64,000 nt of DNA, taken from CAVZRC01 sp963777695 (GTDB lineage Bacteria > Planctomycetota > Planctomycetia > Isosphaerales > Isosphaeraceae). The stretch covers positions 5,084,001 through 5,148,000 of the forward strand of contig CAVZRC010000003.1 in assembly GCA_963777695.1 (NCBI GenBank), written 5' to 3'. The notes beneath the pieces were generated by a model that worked only from the letters and a program-made list of their open reading frames with translations, searched no databases and was not told where the DNA came from. Position 1 is the first letter of the stretch. Each line of letters starts with the position of its first letter. Shown piece by piece: positions 26,217 through 35,764 of the stretch. Both the position numbers and the translations under genes were made by a program.

Positions 26217-27395
26217 ATGGACCGCATCGTCTACGCCGCCTTCGACCGATTCCCGGCCCCGAAGGGTGCCGCCGTCCATATCGGGGAATTCGCCCGCGAA
26301 CTGGGATCGGCCTTCGGCGGCGTGAACCTGGTCACGGTGGCCCACCCCGAGCCGGCGGACACCGTGCAAATCCCCGGCGTCACTCATGTTCCGCTCCCCG
26401 CCCTGGGGACCGACCTGATCGAGCGTGTCGCGAACTTCCGTGCCCACCTGTCGGCCTGGTGGAAGGGACGCTGTTTCGAGGTCGTCCATGTCCGGTCGAT
26501 CTTCGAGGGTTACCACATTGCTCGGAGCAAGGAATCTTCGTGCAAACGATTCGTATTCGAGGTGAACGGTCTCCCGTCGATCGAGCTGAAGTACAACTAC
26601 CCGGCGGTCGCCGACGACCGCGAACTGCTCCGCAAGCTGACGGCCATGGAAGACCGTTGTCTGGCCGCCGCCGATCTCGTGGTGACAGTCAGCCGGGTGA
26701 CCGCCGGTTATCTCGCCGGGCGGGGCGTCTCCCCGGAGCGGATCCGGGTGATCCCCAACGGCGTCAACCTCGATGTCTTTCCCGACCGATCCTGGACACC
26801 GATCGATGGCCGGGTCCGCCTCCTCTACGCGGGTACGATGTCGGCGTGGCAGGGAGTCCGCCTGGCCATCGAGGCGTTGGCGCTCCTGATTCGCGACGCG
26901 CCCACGACGCTCGTCCTGGCCGGCCCGGCCCGGCCGAGGCAGGAGCGTGACTTGCGAGAACTCTGCTGGGAGCTCGGCGTGGCCGATTCCGTCCGGTTCG
27001 CCGGGCCCGTCGATCAGGCGACCCTGGCCCGGTTGCACCACGAGAGCGACGTCATCCTCGCCCCGCTGACGGCCAACGACCGCAACCTCGTCCAGGGGTG
27101 TTGCCCGCTCAAGGTGCTCGACGCCATGGCCTCGGGTACGCCCCTGGTCGCCAGCGACCTGCCCGTCGTCCGCGAGCTGGCACGCCCCGAGGTCAACGCC
27201 TTGCTCGTGCGGCCCGGCAGCGCCAAGGCGATCAAGGATGCGGTCATCCGCCTGGCCGCCGACCCCTCGCTGGGCATTCGACTCGCGAGCTCGGCTCGCG
27301 GGGCCGTCGCCCGCAATCGGACCTGGGACCATGCCCGCGCAAGACTGGTCGCCGCCTATGGGGAAGTCCTGGGCATCACCTCGGTCCCCGATTGA
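26217..27395 (+). CDS. GT4-family glycosyltransferase
   Basis: The 392-residue product has the GT-B fold of glycosyltransferase family 4. Seen are an N-terminal PKGAAVHIGEFARELG, the middle segment RIRVIPNGVNLDVF and VRLLYAGTMSAWQGV at the start of the donor domain, and the sugar-nucleotide site CPLKVLDAMASGTPLVASD. ATG 26217 and GTG 26211 are both possible. It is followed after 22 bases by another GT4 gene, suggesting joint synthesis of a surface glycan or glycolipid. Confidence 0.8.
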   Translation: MDRIVYAAFDRFPAPKGAAVHIGEFARELGSAFGGVNLVTVAHPEPADTVQIPGVTHVPLPALGTDLIERVANFRAHLSAWWKGRCFEVVHVRSIFEGYHIARSKESSCKRFVFEVNGLPSIELKYNYPAVADDRELLRKLTAMEDRCLAAADLVVTVSRVTAGYLAGRGVSPERIRVIPNGVNLDVFPDRSWTPIDGRVRLLYAGTMSAWQGVRLAIEALALLIRDAPTTLVLAGPARPRQERDLRELCWELGVADSVRFAGPVDQATLARLHHESDVILAPLTANDRNLVQGCCPLKVLDAMASGTPLVASDLPVVRELARPEVNALLVRPGSAKAIKDAVIRLAADPSLGIRLASSARGAVARNRTWDHARARLVAAYGEVLGITSVPD

Positions 27396-27417
27396 CCCAC
27401 GTGAAGTTTCCCGGAAG

Positions 27418-28686
27418 ATGGTGCATCGAGCCCGCCGTGCCACACACGACCATCCCGCGAGTCGAACACCCTTGGACCACACCTCAGAGACCGACCCACG
27501 TCGCCTGCTGCTGATCACCGAGCGGTATCCGCCCGACCTGGGCGGGGTCGCCCGGAGTTCGGAGCGGACCGCCCGGGCGCTCGGCGCGCTGGGCCTGGAA
27601 GTTCACGTCCTCGCCTGGACGCGATCGCTCCCGGCGGGAATCCTCGACACATCCCGGGGCGACGCGTCATGCGACCCGACGGTGCATCGCCTGGGGTTGT
27701 TCGCCCAGCTCGACATGTCGTTGCAACACACGATGAACGTGCTGGAGTGGCTCCAGGGCACGCAGCGTTTCGGGGCACTCTGGGGGCACTACCTGTACCC
27801 CGCCGGATTCCTGGCGGTGATGGCGGCGCGAACGCTCGACATCCCGTCGGTCGTCGCGGCCCGGGGCAATGACGTCGACCGGCTCATGTTCCCGCCCGGC
27901 GACTTCGCCCGCCTGACCTGGACGCTCCAGCATGCCGACCTCGTCACGGTCGTCTCGCACGACCTGGCGCGAAAGGCGAGGCTGCTCGTCGACCGTCGCG
28001 ATGGGATCGAGGTGATTCACAACGTCGTCGATCCCGACATCTTCTCCCCGGGTCCGCCGAATGCGTCGCTCCGATCGTCGCTGAGGATCGACGCCGATGA
28101 GGTCGTGCTGGGATTCTGCGGCGAGCTGCGCCACAAGAAAGGTCTCCCGTTCCTGCTCAGCGCCTTGCGGGAAGTCCGGGAAGTCCGCCCGGCCTGCCTG
28201 CTGGTGATCGGCGAGGTTCGCGCCCGCGAGGCCACGGTCCTCTCGACGTTCTCGGCCGAGGCCCCCGACTCGGCCGCCCGGATCGTCGTGACCGGCCCCC
28301 TCGACGACCCGAGGGATGTGGCCCGCCACTTGCGGCTCTGCGACGTCGTCCTGCTCCCCTCGGTCTGGGACGGCCTGCCGAACGCCCTGCTCGAGGCCAT
28401 GGCCTGTGCGCGTCCCGTCCTCGCCAGCGATTCCGGCGGGATCCCCGAGGTGGTCGAACACGGCGTCAGCGGGCTGATGCTGCCCCGCGCCTCGCTCCAT
28501 CGGCTGGGAGAAGCCGTCCTCGAACTGCTCGCGCAGGGCCCCGAGTACGCCGATGCCCTCGGCGAAGCAGCCCGTCGGCGCATCCTGACCTCTTTCCATC
28601 CCGAGATCGAGCGCAAACGGCTCAAGCAAGTCGTCGATCGGCTCCCTCACGCGGACGCCCGCGGAGTCGGAGGAGACGTCTCGTGA
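27418..28686 (+). CDS. GT4-family glycosyltransferase
   Basis: The 422-residue product shows ITERYPPDLGGVARSSERTA near the start, GIEVIHNVVDPDIF, the LGFCGELRHKKGLPFLL donor-domain start and the E-X7-E type site LPNALLEAMACARPVLASD. It is a retaining GT4 enzyme. ATG 27418 is the most downstream ATG before the conserved core; the frame is open further upstream, inside the previous gene. It is probably in one operon with the preceding GT4 gene. Confidence 0.8.
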   Translation: MVHRARRATHDHPASRTPLDHTSETDPRRLLLITERYPPDLGGVARSSERTARALGALGLEVHVLAWTRSLPAGILDTSRGDASCDPTVHRLGLFAQLDMSLQHTMNVLEWLQGTQRFGALWGHYLYPAGFLAVMAARTLDIPSVVAARGNDVDRLMFPPGDFARLTWTLQHADLVTVVSHDLARKARLLVDRRDGIEVIHNVVDPDIFSPGPPNASLRSSLRIDADEVVLGFCGELRHKKGLPFLLSALREVREVRPACLLVIGEVRAREATVLSTFSAEAPDSAARIVVTGPLDDPRDVARHLRLCDVVLLPSVWDGLPNALLEAMACARPVLASDSGGIPEVVEHGVSGLMLPRASLHRLGEAVLELLAQGPEYADALGEAARRRILTSFHPEIERKRLKQVVDRLPHADARGVGGDVS

Positions 28687-28695
28687 TCGCCCGCT

Positions 28696-29022
28696 TCAGG
28701 TGAGTCCCTGGAGCGTCCAGGGATAGAGGCTATGAAAGATGATCGTCCGATGGGTCCCATCCTCCGTCGCTCGGGCGACGATGAGGCAGCCGATGGGCGA
28801 CCCGTTGTAATCGGGCCCGACCTCGCCGATGAGATAGAGGAGATCACCGACCTCGTCGGCACGGATGATCCGCTTCACGCCGTTGTCGTAGGCCCTCAGG
28901 CCCCGAACCCGGTACGACCGGCCGTCGTATTCCACATCCACCAGTTGCCAGGACTCGGCCCTATCGAGGTCGAAGCTGATCAGCTCGTGCTTATCCGTCA
29001 CCAGGTCGATCGGGTAGCGCAT
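28696..29022 (-). CDS. Small hypothetical protein
   Basis: Start ATG 29022 gives 108 residues: MRYPIDLVTDKHELISFDLD, then beta-strand-like repeats (WQLVDVEYDGRSYRVRGLRA, LLYLIGEVGPDYNGS). It has no signal peptide and no recognised motif. The open frame extends upstream to 29217, but that part has low-complexity composition unlike a protein start. It converges on the second GT4 gene with a 9-base gap. Confidence 0.5.
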   Translation of the reverse strand: MRYPIDLVTDKHELISFDLDRAESWQLVDVEYDGRSYRVRGLRAYDNGVKRIIRADEVGDLLYLIGEVGPDYNGSPIGCLIVARATEDGTHRTIIFHSLYPWTLQGLT

Positions 29023-29213
29023 GTCGGAAACTCCGGGTCTAGCCTCGATTGCCATGGGAACGGCGATCGATGCAGGATGTGATCCCGATCGGCCTGACAT
29101 CAAGCGTAGCACCCCGTCAAAGGTCGTTCCACACCGGGCCGTCGGAGCGACCGGGTGGAGGACATTGTATCCTTCACCGTTGCGATCCGACGACCCGGAG
29201 TCATCCGGTCCGC

Positions 29214-29888
29214 TCAAGGAACCCGAGCCGTTACGAGATGAATCCCGCCATCGCGAACCGCGTGGACGTCCATGCTAAGAACGCCACCGGGCGCGGCATT
29301 GGCGATCACCCAGGTCAAGTTCCCGTGTTGCTGGATGAGGTACCCGTTGGCGGATCGGATGACGTCGCCAACCTGTAGACCGGCCTGCTCCGCCGGCGAG
29401 CCCGGATAGACTCGGACGACCTGCATCCCCAGGACACCGGAGTCGACCACCGCCTGCTCGTCGATGCCCAGGTAACGCCCCTGAACCGCAGTCGCCCCGA
29501 CCGCCGGACCCGACGGAGAGCTGTACACGTAATTGGGTGCGACGTAGCTATAGCTCGGATAGAGATACCCAGAGCTAGCATACGGGTAGCTGTATCCATA
29601 TCCGTAACCCGGATAGCCGTAATAGCCTCCCCCACCGAAGTAGTAGCCGTTGCCGCCGGTGATGTAACCGCCGTGATGATAGCCGCCCGAATGATGGCTT
29701 CCGCCGGAGTGATGGCCGCCGCTGTGTCCGCCGCCATGGCCTCCGCCGCCGTGCCCACCTCCACCGCCGTGCCCACCCCCGCCCCCCCCATGGCCGAAAG
29801 CGGAAGCCCCGGGCAGGATCCAGGCCCCGAGGGCCAGGACCGAGGCCAGGATCGGAAGTCGCGCGCCGCGCCGCAACGATGAAAACAT
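29214..29888 (-). CDS. Secreted Gly/His- and Tyr-rich protein with PDZ domain
   Basis: AGGAG lies 7 bases before ATG 29888. The 224-residue product has a signal peptide (LPILASVLALGAWILPGASA), then about 40 residues of GHGGGGHGG-type repeats with alternating HHSGG, then a Tyr/Gly-rich segment (YYGYPGYGYGYSYPY). The C-terminal PDZ domain shows LGMQVVRVYPGSPAEQAGLQVGDVI. The His-rich repeats could bind metals; the PDZ could bind C-terminal peptides. No protease domain is present. Confidence 0.7.
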   Translation of the reverse strand: MFSSLRRGARLPILASVLALGAWILPGASAFGHGGGGGGHGGGGGHGGGGHGGGHSGGHHSGGSHHSGGYHHGGYITGGNGYYFGGGGYYGYPGYGYGYSYPYASSGYLYPSYSYVAPNYVYSSPSGPAVGATAVQGRYLGIDEQAVVDSGVLGMQVVRVYPGSPAEQAGLQVGDVIRSANGYLIQQHGNLTWVIANAAPGGVLSMDVHAVRDGGIHLVTARVP

Positions 29889-30267
29889 CGACGTGCTCCT
29901 GTTCGCACCCATCGCCCTGAGTTTCGGACGCCAGGCCCCGGCCGGGAGACCTCGTCGGGCACTCACACCGCCCGATATCTTCGATACGATCCCCGAGCGT
30001 TCGATGGGCCACGATCGGATTCCGTTTTTTCCCGCCCTGCCCCTTGACGTTGCCCTGAGACGACATAGTCGCGGGGACGGGGCTTGGTGTGCCGTCTCTT
30101 CTCTGGCATGATCGGGTGTCAGTCACTCCGCAACATGGGGCCGGTCCTCGCGTTTCTCCTCATCCCGAGGCGGAAACCGACGTAGTCCCGGCCGAGGCGA
30201 CCGGTGCACCGGGATCATCCTCGGAGGACCGGTCGAGATCCCAATTACCTGCAAGGGGGAACTTCCG
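29889..30267. other. Intergenic stretch between divergent genes
   Basis: This 379-base gap separates the divergent PDZ-protein and esterase genes and must hold both promoters. No convincing ORF or palindrome was seen. The RBS of the esterase lies near 30255 (GGGGGA). Confidence 0.4.
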
Positions 30268-31851
30268 ATGAACAGGAATTCGAATCGTCCGCGATCTCTC
30301 CGGCCTGCGGTGGCCGTGGCGGCCCTGCTGACACTCCTGGCCGCCAGGCCCTCCTGTACGAGGGCCGATGTGAAGCTGCCGTCCGTCTTCGGCAGCCACA
30401 TGGTGTTGCAGCGCGACCAGAAGGACCGTGTCTGGGGTTGGGCCGAACCGGGCGAGGCGGTCACGGTCGAGATCGCCGGGCAGACCAAGTCCGCCAACGC
30501 CGGCCCCGACGGCGCCTGGCAGGTGTATCTGGATCCGATGCCGGCCGGGGGGCCGCACACGTTGACGGTCCGGGGCAAGAACACCGTGCCGTTCGAGGAT
30601 GTGCTCGTCGGCGAGGTGTGGATCTGCTCGGGTCAGTCGAACATGCAGTGGGGGCTCGGCAGTTCCTATGACGGCGACCTGGCGATCCGGGCGGCGAACC
30701 ACCCGGGAATCCGCCTCATCACCGTGCCCAACCTCGGCACCCAGGAGCCACAGAGGGACTTCCGCGGGAAATGGACGACCTGCCGGCCGGAGACCGTCGG
30801 CGGCTTCTCCGCGGTGGGTTACTTCTTCGGCCGACAGTTGCACGAGACGCTCGGCGTGCCCGTCGGCCTGATCAATGACTCGTGGGGCGGCTCGGCCTGC
30901 GAGGCGTGGATCCGTCGCGATATCTTGGCCTCGGATCCCAAGTACGCCCCCCTCATGCAGCGATGGGAGAAGATGGAGAAGGACTACCTCCTGGCCAAGG
31001 CCGAGTCCGACGCGAAGCAATCGGAGCGGAGGCTCATCGCCGCCAAGGCCAAGGCCGAGGGCAAGCCGGCACCCCGCAGTGCCCCGAACCTCAGCGGCCA
31101 GATGACCGGCAACTCGCGGCCCGGGAACATCTACAACGGCGTCCTCAAGCCGACGATCGGCTACGGCATCCGAGGTGCCATCTGGTATCAGGGCGAGTCG
31201 AACGCCGGCCGGGCCTATCAGTATCGCGACATGTTCCCGCTCATGATCAAGAGCTGGCGCGATGAGTGGGGACAGGGCGACTTCCCCTTCTACTGGGTCC
31301 AGCTCGCCGACTTCCTCGCGGAAAAGCCCGAGCCCCAGGAGAGCGCCTGGGCCGAGCTGCGCGAGGCCCAGACCATGACCATGGGGCATCTGCCCCATAC
31401 CGGAGAAGCCGTGATCATCGACATCGGCGAGGGCAAGGACATCCATCCCCGGAACAAGCTGGAAGTCGGCCTGCGGCTGGCCCGATGGGCCCTGGCCCGC
31501 GACTACGGGATCGCGATCGCCCATCAGAGCCCGACCTACAAATCCATGGAGAAGCAGGGCAACAAGGTGGTCCTGACCTTCGACCACGTCGGCAGCGGGC
31601 TCCAGACCTTCGACGTGGCCGAGGCCCAAGGCTTCGCCGTCGCCGGCAGCGACCACAAATTCGTCTGGGCCAAGGCCCGCGTGATCGGCCCGAACAAGGT
31701 CGAGGTCTCCTCGGACAAGGTTGCCGAGCCCGTCGCCGTCCGCTATGCCTGGGCCGACAACCCCGTCTGCAACCTCTACAGCGCCGAGGGCCTGCCCGCC
31801 ACCCCGTTCCGCACCGACGACTGGCCCGGAGTGACCATCAATAGCAAGTGA
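30268..31851 (+). CDS. Secreted sialate O-acetylesterase-like SGNH hydrolase
   Basis: The 527-residue product has a signal peptide (PAVAVAALLTLLAARPSC), a beta-sandwich domain, and an SGNH/DUF303 esterase core. Block I is EVWICSGQSNMQWGL with the nucleophile Ser, and an IWYQGESNAGRAY block follows. The catalytic Asp/His segment is GKDIHPRNKLEVG. Such enzymes remove O-acetyl groups from sialic acids or plant xylan. About 35 residues in the middle are Lys/Ala-rich and probably an inserted helix. The 242 bases after the gene hold no feature before the next start. Confidence 0.85.
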   Translation: MNRNSNRPRSLRPAVAVAALLTLLAARPSCTRADVKLPSVFGSHMVLQRDQKDRVWGWAEPGEAVTVEIAGQTKSANAGPDGAWQVYLDPMPAGGPHTLTVRGKNTVPFEDVLVGEVWICSGQSNMQWGLGSSYDGDLAIRAANHPGIRLITVPNLGTQEPQRDFRGKWTTCRPETVGGFSAVGYFFGRQLHETLGVPVGLINDSWGGSACEAWIRRDILASDPKYAPLMQRWEKMEKDYLLAKAESDAKQSERRLIAAKAKAEGKPAPRSAPNLSGQMTGNSRPGNIYNGVLKPTIGYGIRGAIWYQGESNAGRAYQYRDMFPLMIKSWRDEWGQGDFPFYWVQLADFLAEKPEPQESAWAELREAQTMTMGHLPHTGEAVIIDIGEGKDIHPRNKLEVGLRLARWALARDYGIAIAHQSPTYKSMEKQGNKVVLTFDHVGSGLQTFDVAEAQGFAVAGSDHKFVWAKARVIGPNKVEVSSDKVAEPVAVRYAWADNPVCNLYSAEGLPATPFRTDDWPGVTINSK

Positions 31852-32093
31852 AGAAGGTGATCGATACCGAGGGTGCCCGCGGCGGATCGCCCGGGCATCC
31901 GTACGACCTCGAGATGATTTCCCGTCCGAGTCGCCCCATAGCAGCCGGTCGCCGGAAACCCGCCAACCCGCCGAGGCTTCCGGCACATGCTGGGAAACAG
32001 CAGCCTGGTGTTGCATAATAGGCGGGTGTTAAGCCTCGGTTGGAGTCGTGCGGGAGGATTGGAGCAAACCGAACCTCGAGAGGAGCCGGAACG

Positions 32094-33587
32094 ATGTCGC
32101 AATCAGATCTGAGTCGCCGCCAGTTCATGGGCCGTTCCCTGGCCGCCGCAGGCGTGGGAGCGGGCTTTGCCATCGGCGGGACCAAGTCGTCGGGCCGTGT
32201 CATCGGCGCCAACGACACGGTCCGGATCGCCGTGGCCGGTCTCAACGGGCGAGGCGGTTCCCACGTGGACGAGTTCGCGCCCATGAATGGCGTGCAGATC
32301 GTCTACCTGGTCGATCCCGACACCAAGACCTACGCCAAGCGGCTCAAGCAGGTCGAGCAGAGGATGACCAAGGCCGGCAAGCCGCTCGGCAAGCCGCCGA
32401 CGACCGAGAAGGACATCCGCCGCGTGCTCGATGACAGGTCGGTCGACGCGATCTCGATCGCCACGCCCAACCACTGGCACGCGCTGATGACGATCTGGGC
32501 CTGCCAGGCGGACAAGGATGTCTACGTCGAGAAGCCGTGCAGCCACAACGTCCACGAAGGCCGGGTCGCCGTCGAGGCCGCGCGGCGGTACAAACGGGTC
32601 GTCCAGCACGGGACCCAGAGCCGATCCGACCGGGGATGGGCTGAGGCCGTCGCCGCGATCCAGTCGGGCCAACTCGGCAAGCTGCTCGTCTCGCGGGCCC
32701 TCTGCTACAAGTCCCGCAAGACCATCGGCTTCAAGCCCTTCGGCGAGCCGCCCAAGAACCTCGACTTCGACCTCTGGCTCGGCCCGGCGCCCGTGCAGCC
32801 GTATCACGAGAACCTGGTCCATTACGAGTGGCACTGGTTCTGGGACTTCGGCAACGGCGACATCGGCAACCAGGGCGTCCACCAGATGGATATCGCCCGA
32901 TGGCTGATCCCGGCCTCGTCATCCGCCGGCGCGACCTACCCCAAGACCGTGCTCAGCCTCGGCGGCCGGTTCGGCTACAAGGACCAGGGGCAGACGGCCA
33001 ACACCCAGATCTCGGTGATGGACTACGGCGACACCCAGCTCATCTTCGAGGTCCGCGGACTGCCGACCGACGGCTTCCAGGGCGTGAAGGTCGGCAACAT
33101 CGCCCACCTCGAGGCCGGGACCATCGCGGACCGGAAGTTCTATCCCAAGGGGGAGACCAAGGCGGTGCCGCTGAGTCAGGTGGTCAAGGTCGAGGCCCAT
33201 CGCGGCCCGGGCGACGGCCACTTCGGCAACTTCATCGCCGCGGTGAGGAGCCGCGACATCGCGGACCTCAACGCCGACATCCTCGAGGGCCATTACTCCG
33301 CCGCGCTCTGCCACCTGGCCAACCTGTCCTACCGACTGGGCGACGAGGTCCCGTTCAGCAAGCGGACCTACGCCTTCGGCGACGACAAGGCGGCCTACGA
33401 GACGCTCGACCGGATGGAGGAGCATCTCAAGGAGAACAAGGTCGCACTCGACGGCCTGAACTATCGCCTCGGCCGCAAGCTCGCCTTCGACGCATCGACC
33501 GAGTCGTTCGTCGGCGATCCCGAGGCCAACCGGCTGCTGACGCGTGCCTACCGGGCACCGTTCGTTGTGCCCGAGCGGATCGCATGA
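32094..33587 (+). CDS. Tat-exported Gfo/Idh/MocA-family oxidoreductase
   Basis: ATG 32094 starts a 497-residue protein with a twin-arginine leader (SRRQFMGRSLAAAG). An N-terminal Rossmann domain follows (VRIAVAGLNGRGGSHVDEF), then the family motif DVYVEKPCSHNVHEGR with the catalytic-region Lys. The C-terminal part has DIGNQGVHQMDIARW. It oxidises or reduces sugars or inositol-like compounds with a pre-bound NAD(P) carried through Tat. In-frame ATG 32040 lies upstream but lacks the leader at the right distance. GAGGAGCCGG precedes ATG 32094. Confidence 0.85.
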   Translation: MSQSDLSRRQFMGRSLAAAGVGAGFAIGGTKSSGRVIGANDTVRIAVAGLNGRGGSHVDEFAPMNGVQIVYLVDPDTKTYAKRLKQVEQRMTKAGKPLGKPPTTEKDIRRVLDDRSVDAISIATPNHWHALMTIWACQADKDVYVEKPCSHNVHEGRVAVEAARRYKRVVQHGTQSRSDRGWAEAVAAIQSGQLGKLLVSRALCYKSRKTIGFKPFGEPPKNLDFDLWLGPAPVQPYHENLVHYEWHWFWDFGNGDIGNQGVHQMDIARWLIPASSSAGATYPKTVLSLGGRFGYKDQGQTANTQISVMDYGDTQLIFEVRGLPTDGFQGVKVGNIAHLEAGTIADRKFYPKGETKAVPLSQVVKVEAHRGPGDGHFGNFIAAVRSRDIADLNADILEGHYSAALCHLANLSYRLGDEVPFSKRTYAFGDDKAAYETLDRMEEHLKENKVALDGLNYRLGRKLAFDASTESFVGDPEANRLLTRAYRAPFVVPERIA

Positions 33588-33905
33588 GAACATTGCCTAA
33601 CGAATGGCACGCGAACGCCTCCCCGGCCGGACTCGGCCTCGGGAGGCGTTTCTGATCTACCGAGCGTTGCAGTGAAAGCTCGACCTCGCAGGTCAACGTC
33701 TTGTGGCCACGGGCGTGAGCCCGTGGTCACCGTACAGTCCCTCGGTAATTCGGACAGTAATCGCTGTGAACACGTAGAAGTTTGCTTTTCCATGCAACGC
33801 TCGGTAACTCCACGAAGTTTTTCGATACGGGACCGAGCACCGCAGCTTCCTGACATTGTCTCGAAACAACGGACCTTTCTTGTGGTTCAATGAGGAGTGA
33901 TGGGG
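33588..33905. other. Intergenic stretch with REP-like hairpin
   Basis: This 318-base gap contains the hairpin at 33703-33726. From about 33740 to 33900 the composition is lower in GC (for example CGAAACAACGGACCTTTC), which marks it as non-coding leader for the next gene. No ORF with coding character was found. Confidence 0.4.
33703..33726. repeat. GTGG-headed REP-like hairpin
   Basis: The tetranucleotide GTGG precedes an 8-bp stem CCACGGGC / GCCCGTGG with loop GTGA. The stem extends to about 12 bp with one mismatch if the flanks are included. It could be a single REP unit or a transcription terminator for the oxidoreductase gene. Confidence 0.5.
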
Positions 33906-35586
33906 ATGACCGTTTCGAAGGTTGAGATTTCCTGTCCTGTTGGTCTGCCTGTTCGGGCTCGCGGGCACGGTCGCGCCGTGCGCGGCCAGACAATCGTCCT
34001 CACGGCCAAGTCGCTGGCGGAGTTGACCGAGGACCTCGAGTATCTGATCAAGACGGTGGCCCCCGATGGCAACCCGACCGTCCAGACCGCGCTCGCCTTC
34101 CTGGACCAGTTCAAGGCGGGGGAGATGGTCAAGGGCCTGGACCGGACCCATGGCTTCGGCCTCGCCATCACCTTGCCCAAGGATTTCCCCCAAGGGTGGC
34201 AGCCCGCCATCGGTCGTGGCCGCCGTGCCGGTCACCGACCTCGGGGAGTTCCTCGACTCGCTGAAGGGCCTGGGACTGGCGGTCGACGACCAGCCCGGGG
34301 TCCCTGGGTTCTCGCACAAGGTGACCGCGCCCAACGGCAACCCGACGCTCTTCGTCCTGAAATCCAAGGGGTACGCGCTCTTCTCGCTCGTCCCCGATGG
34401 CGCCGATCGGCTCAAGGTCCTCGATCCGACCTCGTGGAAGCCGAAGGGCCGGCGCGAGACCACGATCAGCGTGAAGGTCCGGCTCTCCGAGTTGCCCGAT
34501 GCCCTCAAGGATCAATTCCTGAATCAGCTCCAGGCCAATATGGACCAGAAACGCGATCGCGAACCCGGCGAGGCCGACGCGCAATACCAGGGCCGGCTCG
34601 CCGGCCAGCAGGTCGGCGTGGCAGCCATGAAGAGCCTCGTCCGCGATGGCGACGAGATCGAACTCGACCTCGATCTGGATCGCAAGACCTCCGCGCTCGC
34701 GCTGGAACTCGGCGTCGGCGCGCAGCCGAACACCGCGATGGCCAAGACGCTTCGCGCACTGCACGGCCGGCGGAGTCGCTTCCAGGCGTTGAGCAAGGAC
34801 GCGGCCATGTCCGCCTGGGCCACCACCCCGGTCGTCAAAGAGTTCCGGGATATGATCGCCCGCACCCTCGAACGGACGATGAAGGACAACCTGGAGAAGG
34901 CGAAGACCGGAGACGAGAAGAAGTTCGAGACGCGCCTCGGTGAGCTCCTGAAGTCGGTCCTGGCTGCTCCGGATGTCGATCTCGGTCTCGCGATCCAGGG
35001 GCCGTCAGCGGCGAAGAAAGACAACTCTCACCTCGTCATGCTGGGCGGGATCACGGTCAAGAATGCTCGGGAGTTCGAGCGGTTGCTCCGCGATGCGGTC
35101 GCGCTGGGCAAGCTTGGCGAAAACGTCAAGATGACCTTCGACGTGGCCAAGGCGGCGGACGGGACGCCGATCCATCAGATGAGCGGACCCATCGATGAGA
35201 AGGACGCGGGGTTGGCCAAGCGCTTCGGCAAGGCCTCCTTGTTCGTTGCATTTCGCGACGATGCCATCCTGACCTCGTTCGGCGAGACCGGCCTGGAGCC
35301 GCTCCGGCAGGCGATCGCGCGGTTCTCCGACCAGAAAGCCGACGGGCCGGCCGATCCGATCGCGGTGGAAATGCACGTCGCCAACGTGGGTGATTTCGCC
35401 GACAAGGAGAAGGATACCGAGGCCTTCCGCAAGGCGGTCTCCGAGGTGTTCCCGGGGGCAGGCCCGAAGCACGATCGCCTCGCCCTCGAACTGAAAGGAC
35501 AGGGAGATGGGATCCGGCTCCGCCTCGCGATCGACGTGCCCGCGCTCAAGCTGATGGGCATGATCGGCATGCGGAAACCGCACTGA
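33906..35586 (+). CDS. Secreted protein of unknown function, three frame breaks
   Basis: GAGGAG at 33892-33897 lies 8 bases from ATG 33906. Removing one base near 33910 gives MTFRRLRFPVLLVCLFGLAGTV, a clear signal peptide. The frame then returns near 33985 to VLTAKSLAELTEDLEYLIK and shifts once more near 34190 into the long frame to 35586. The mature part, about 530 residues, is helical and charged and has no recognised catalytic motif. It includes FETRLGELLKSVLAAPDVDLG and HQMSGPIDEKDAG. Probably a cell-surface or periplasmic structural protein. Confidence 0.6.
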
Positions 35587-35618
35587 TCGACTCGTCCCGA
35601 TGCCGGGGAGTCCCGAGA

Positions 35619-35660
35619 GCCCCAGGGGATCGTTTTTCGACAGCCCGAGTCCCCTGGGGC
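35619..35660. terminator. Hairpin between convergent genes
   Basis: A perfect 11-bp stem (GCCCCAGGGGA / TCCCCTGGGGC) encloses a 20-base loop containing TTTTT. It lies between the 3' ends of the secreted protein gene (plus strand) and the spermidine-synthase-like gene (minus strand), so it may terminate both. Confidence 0.5.
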
Positions 35661-35764
35661 CGCAACATCGACGTCGCGATGCTGCAAACCTGGCGTTCAT
35701 TCGAAGTCCGCGACCCGCCAATCGAGGGCGAATCGCCTTATCTGGAGACTAGGATTCGAGGCGA

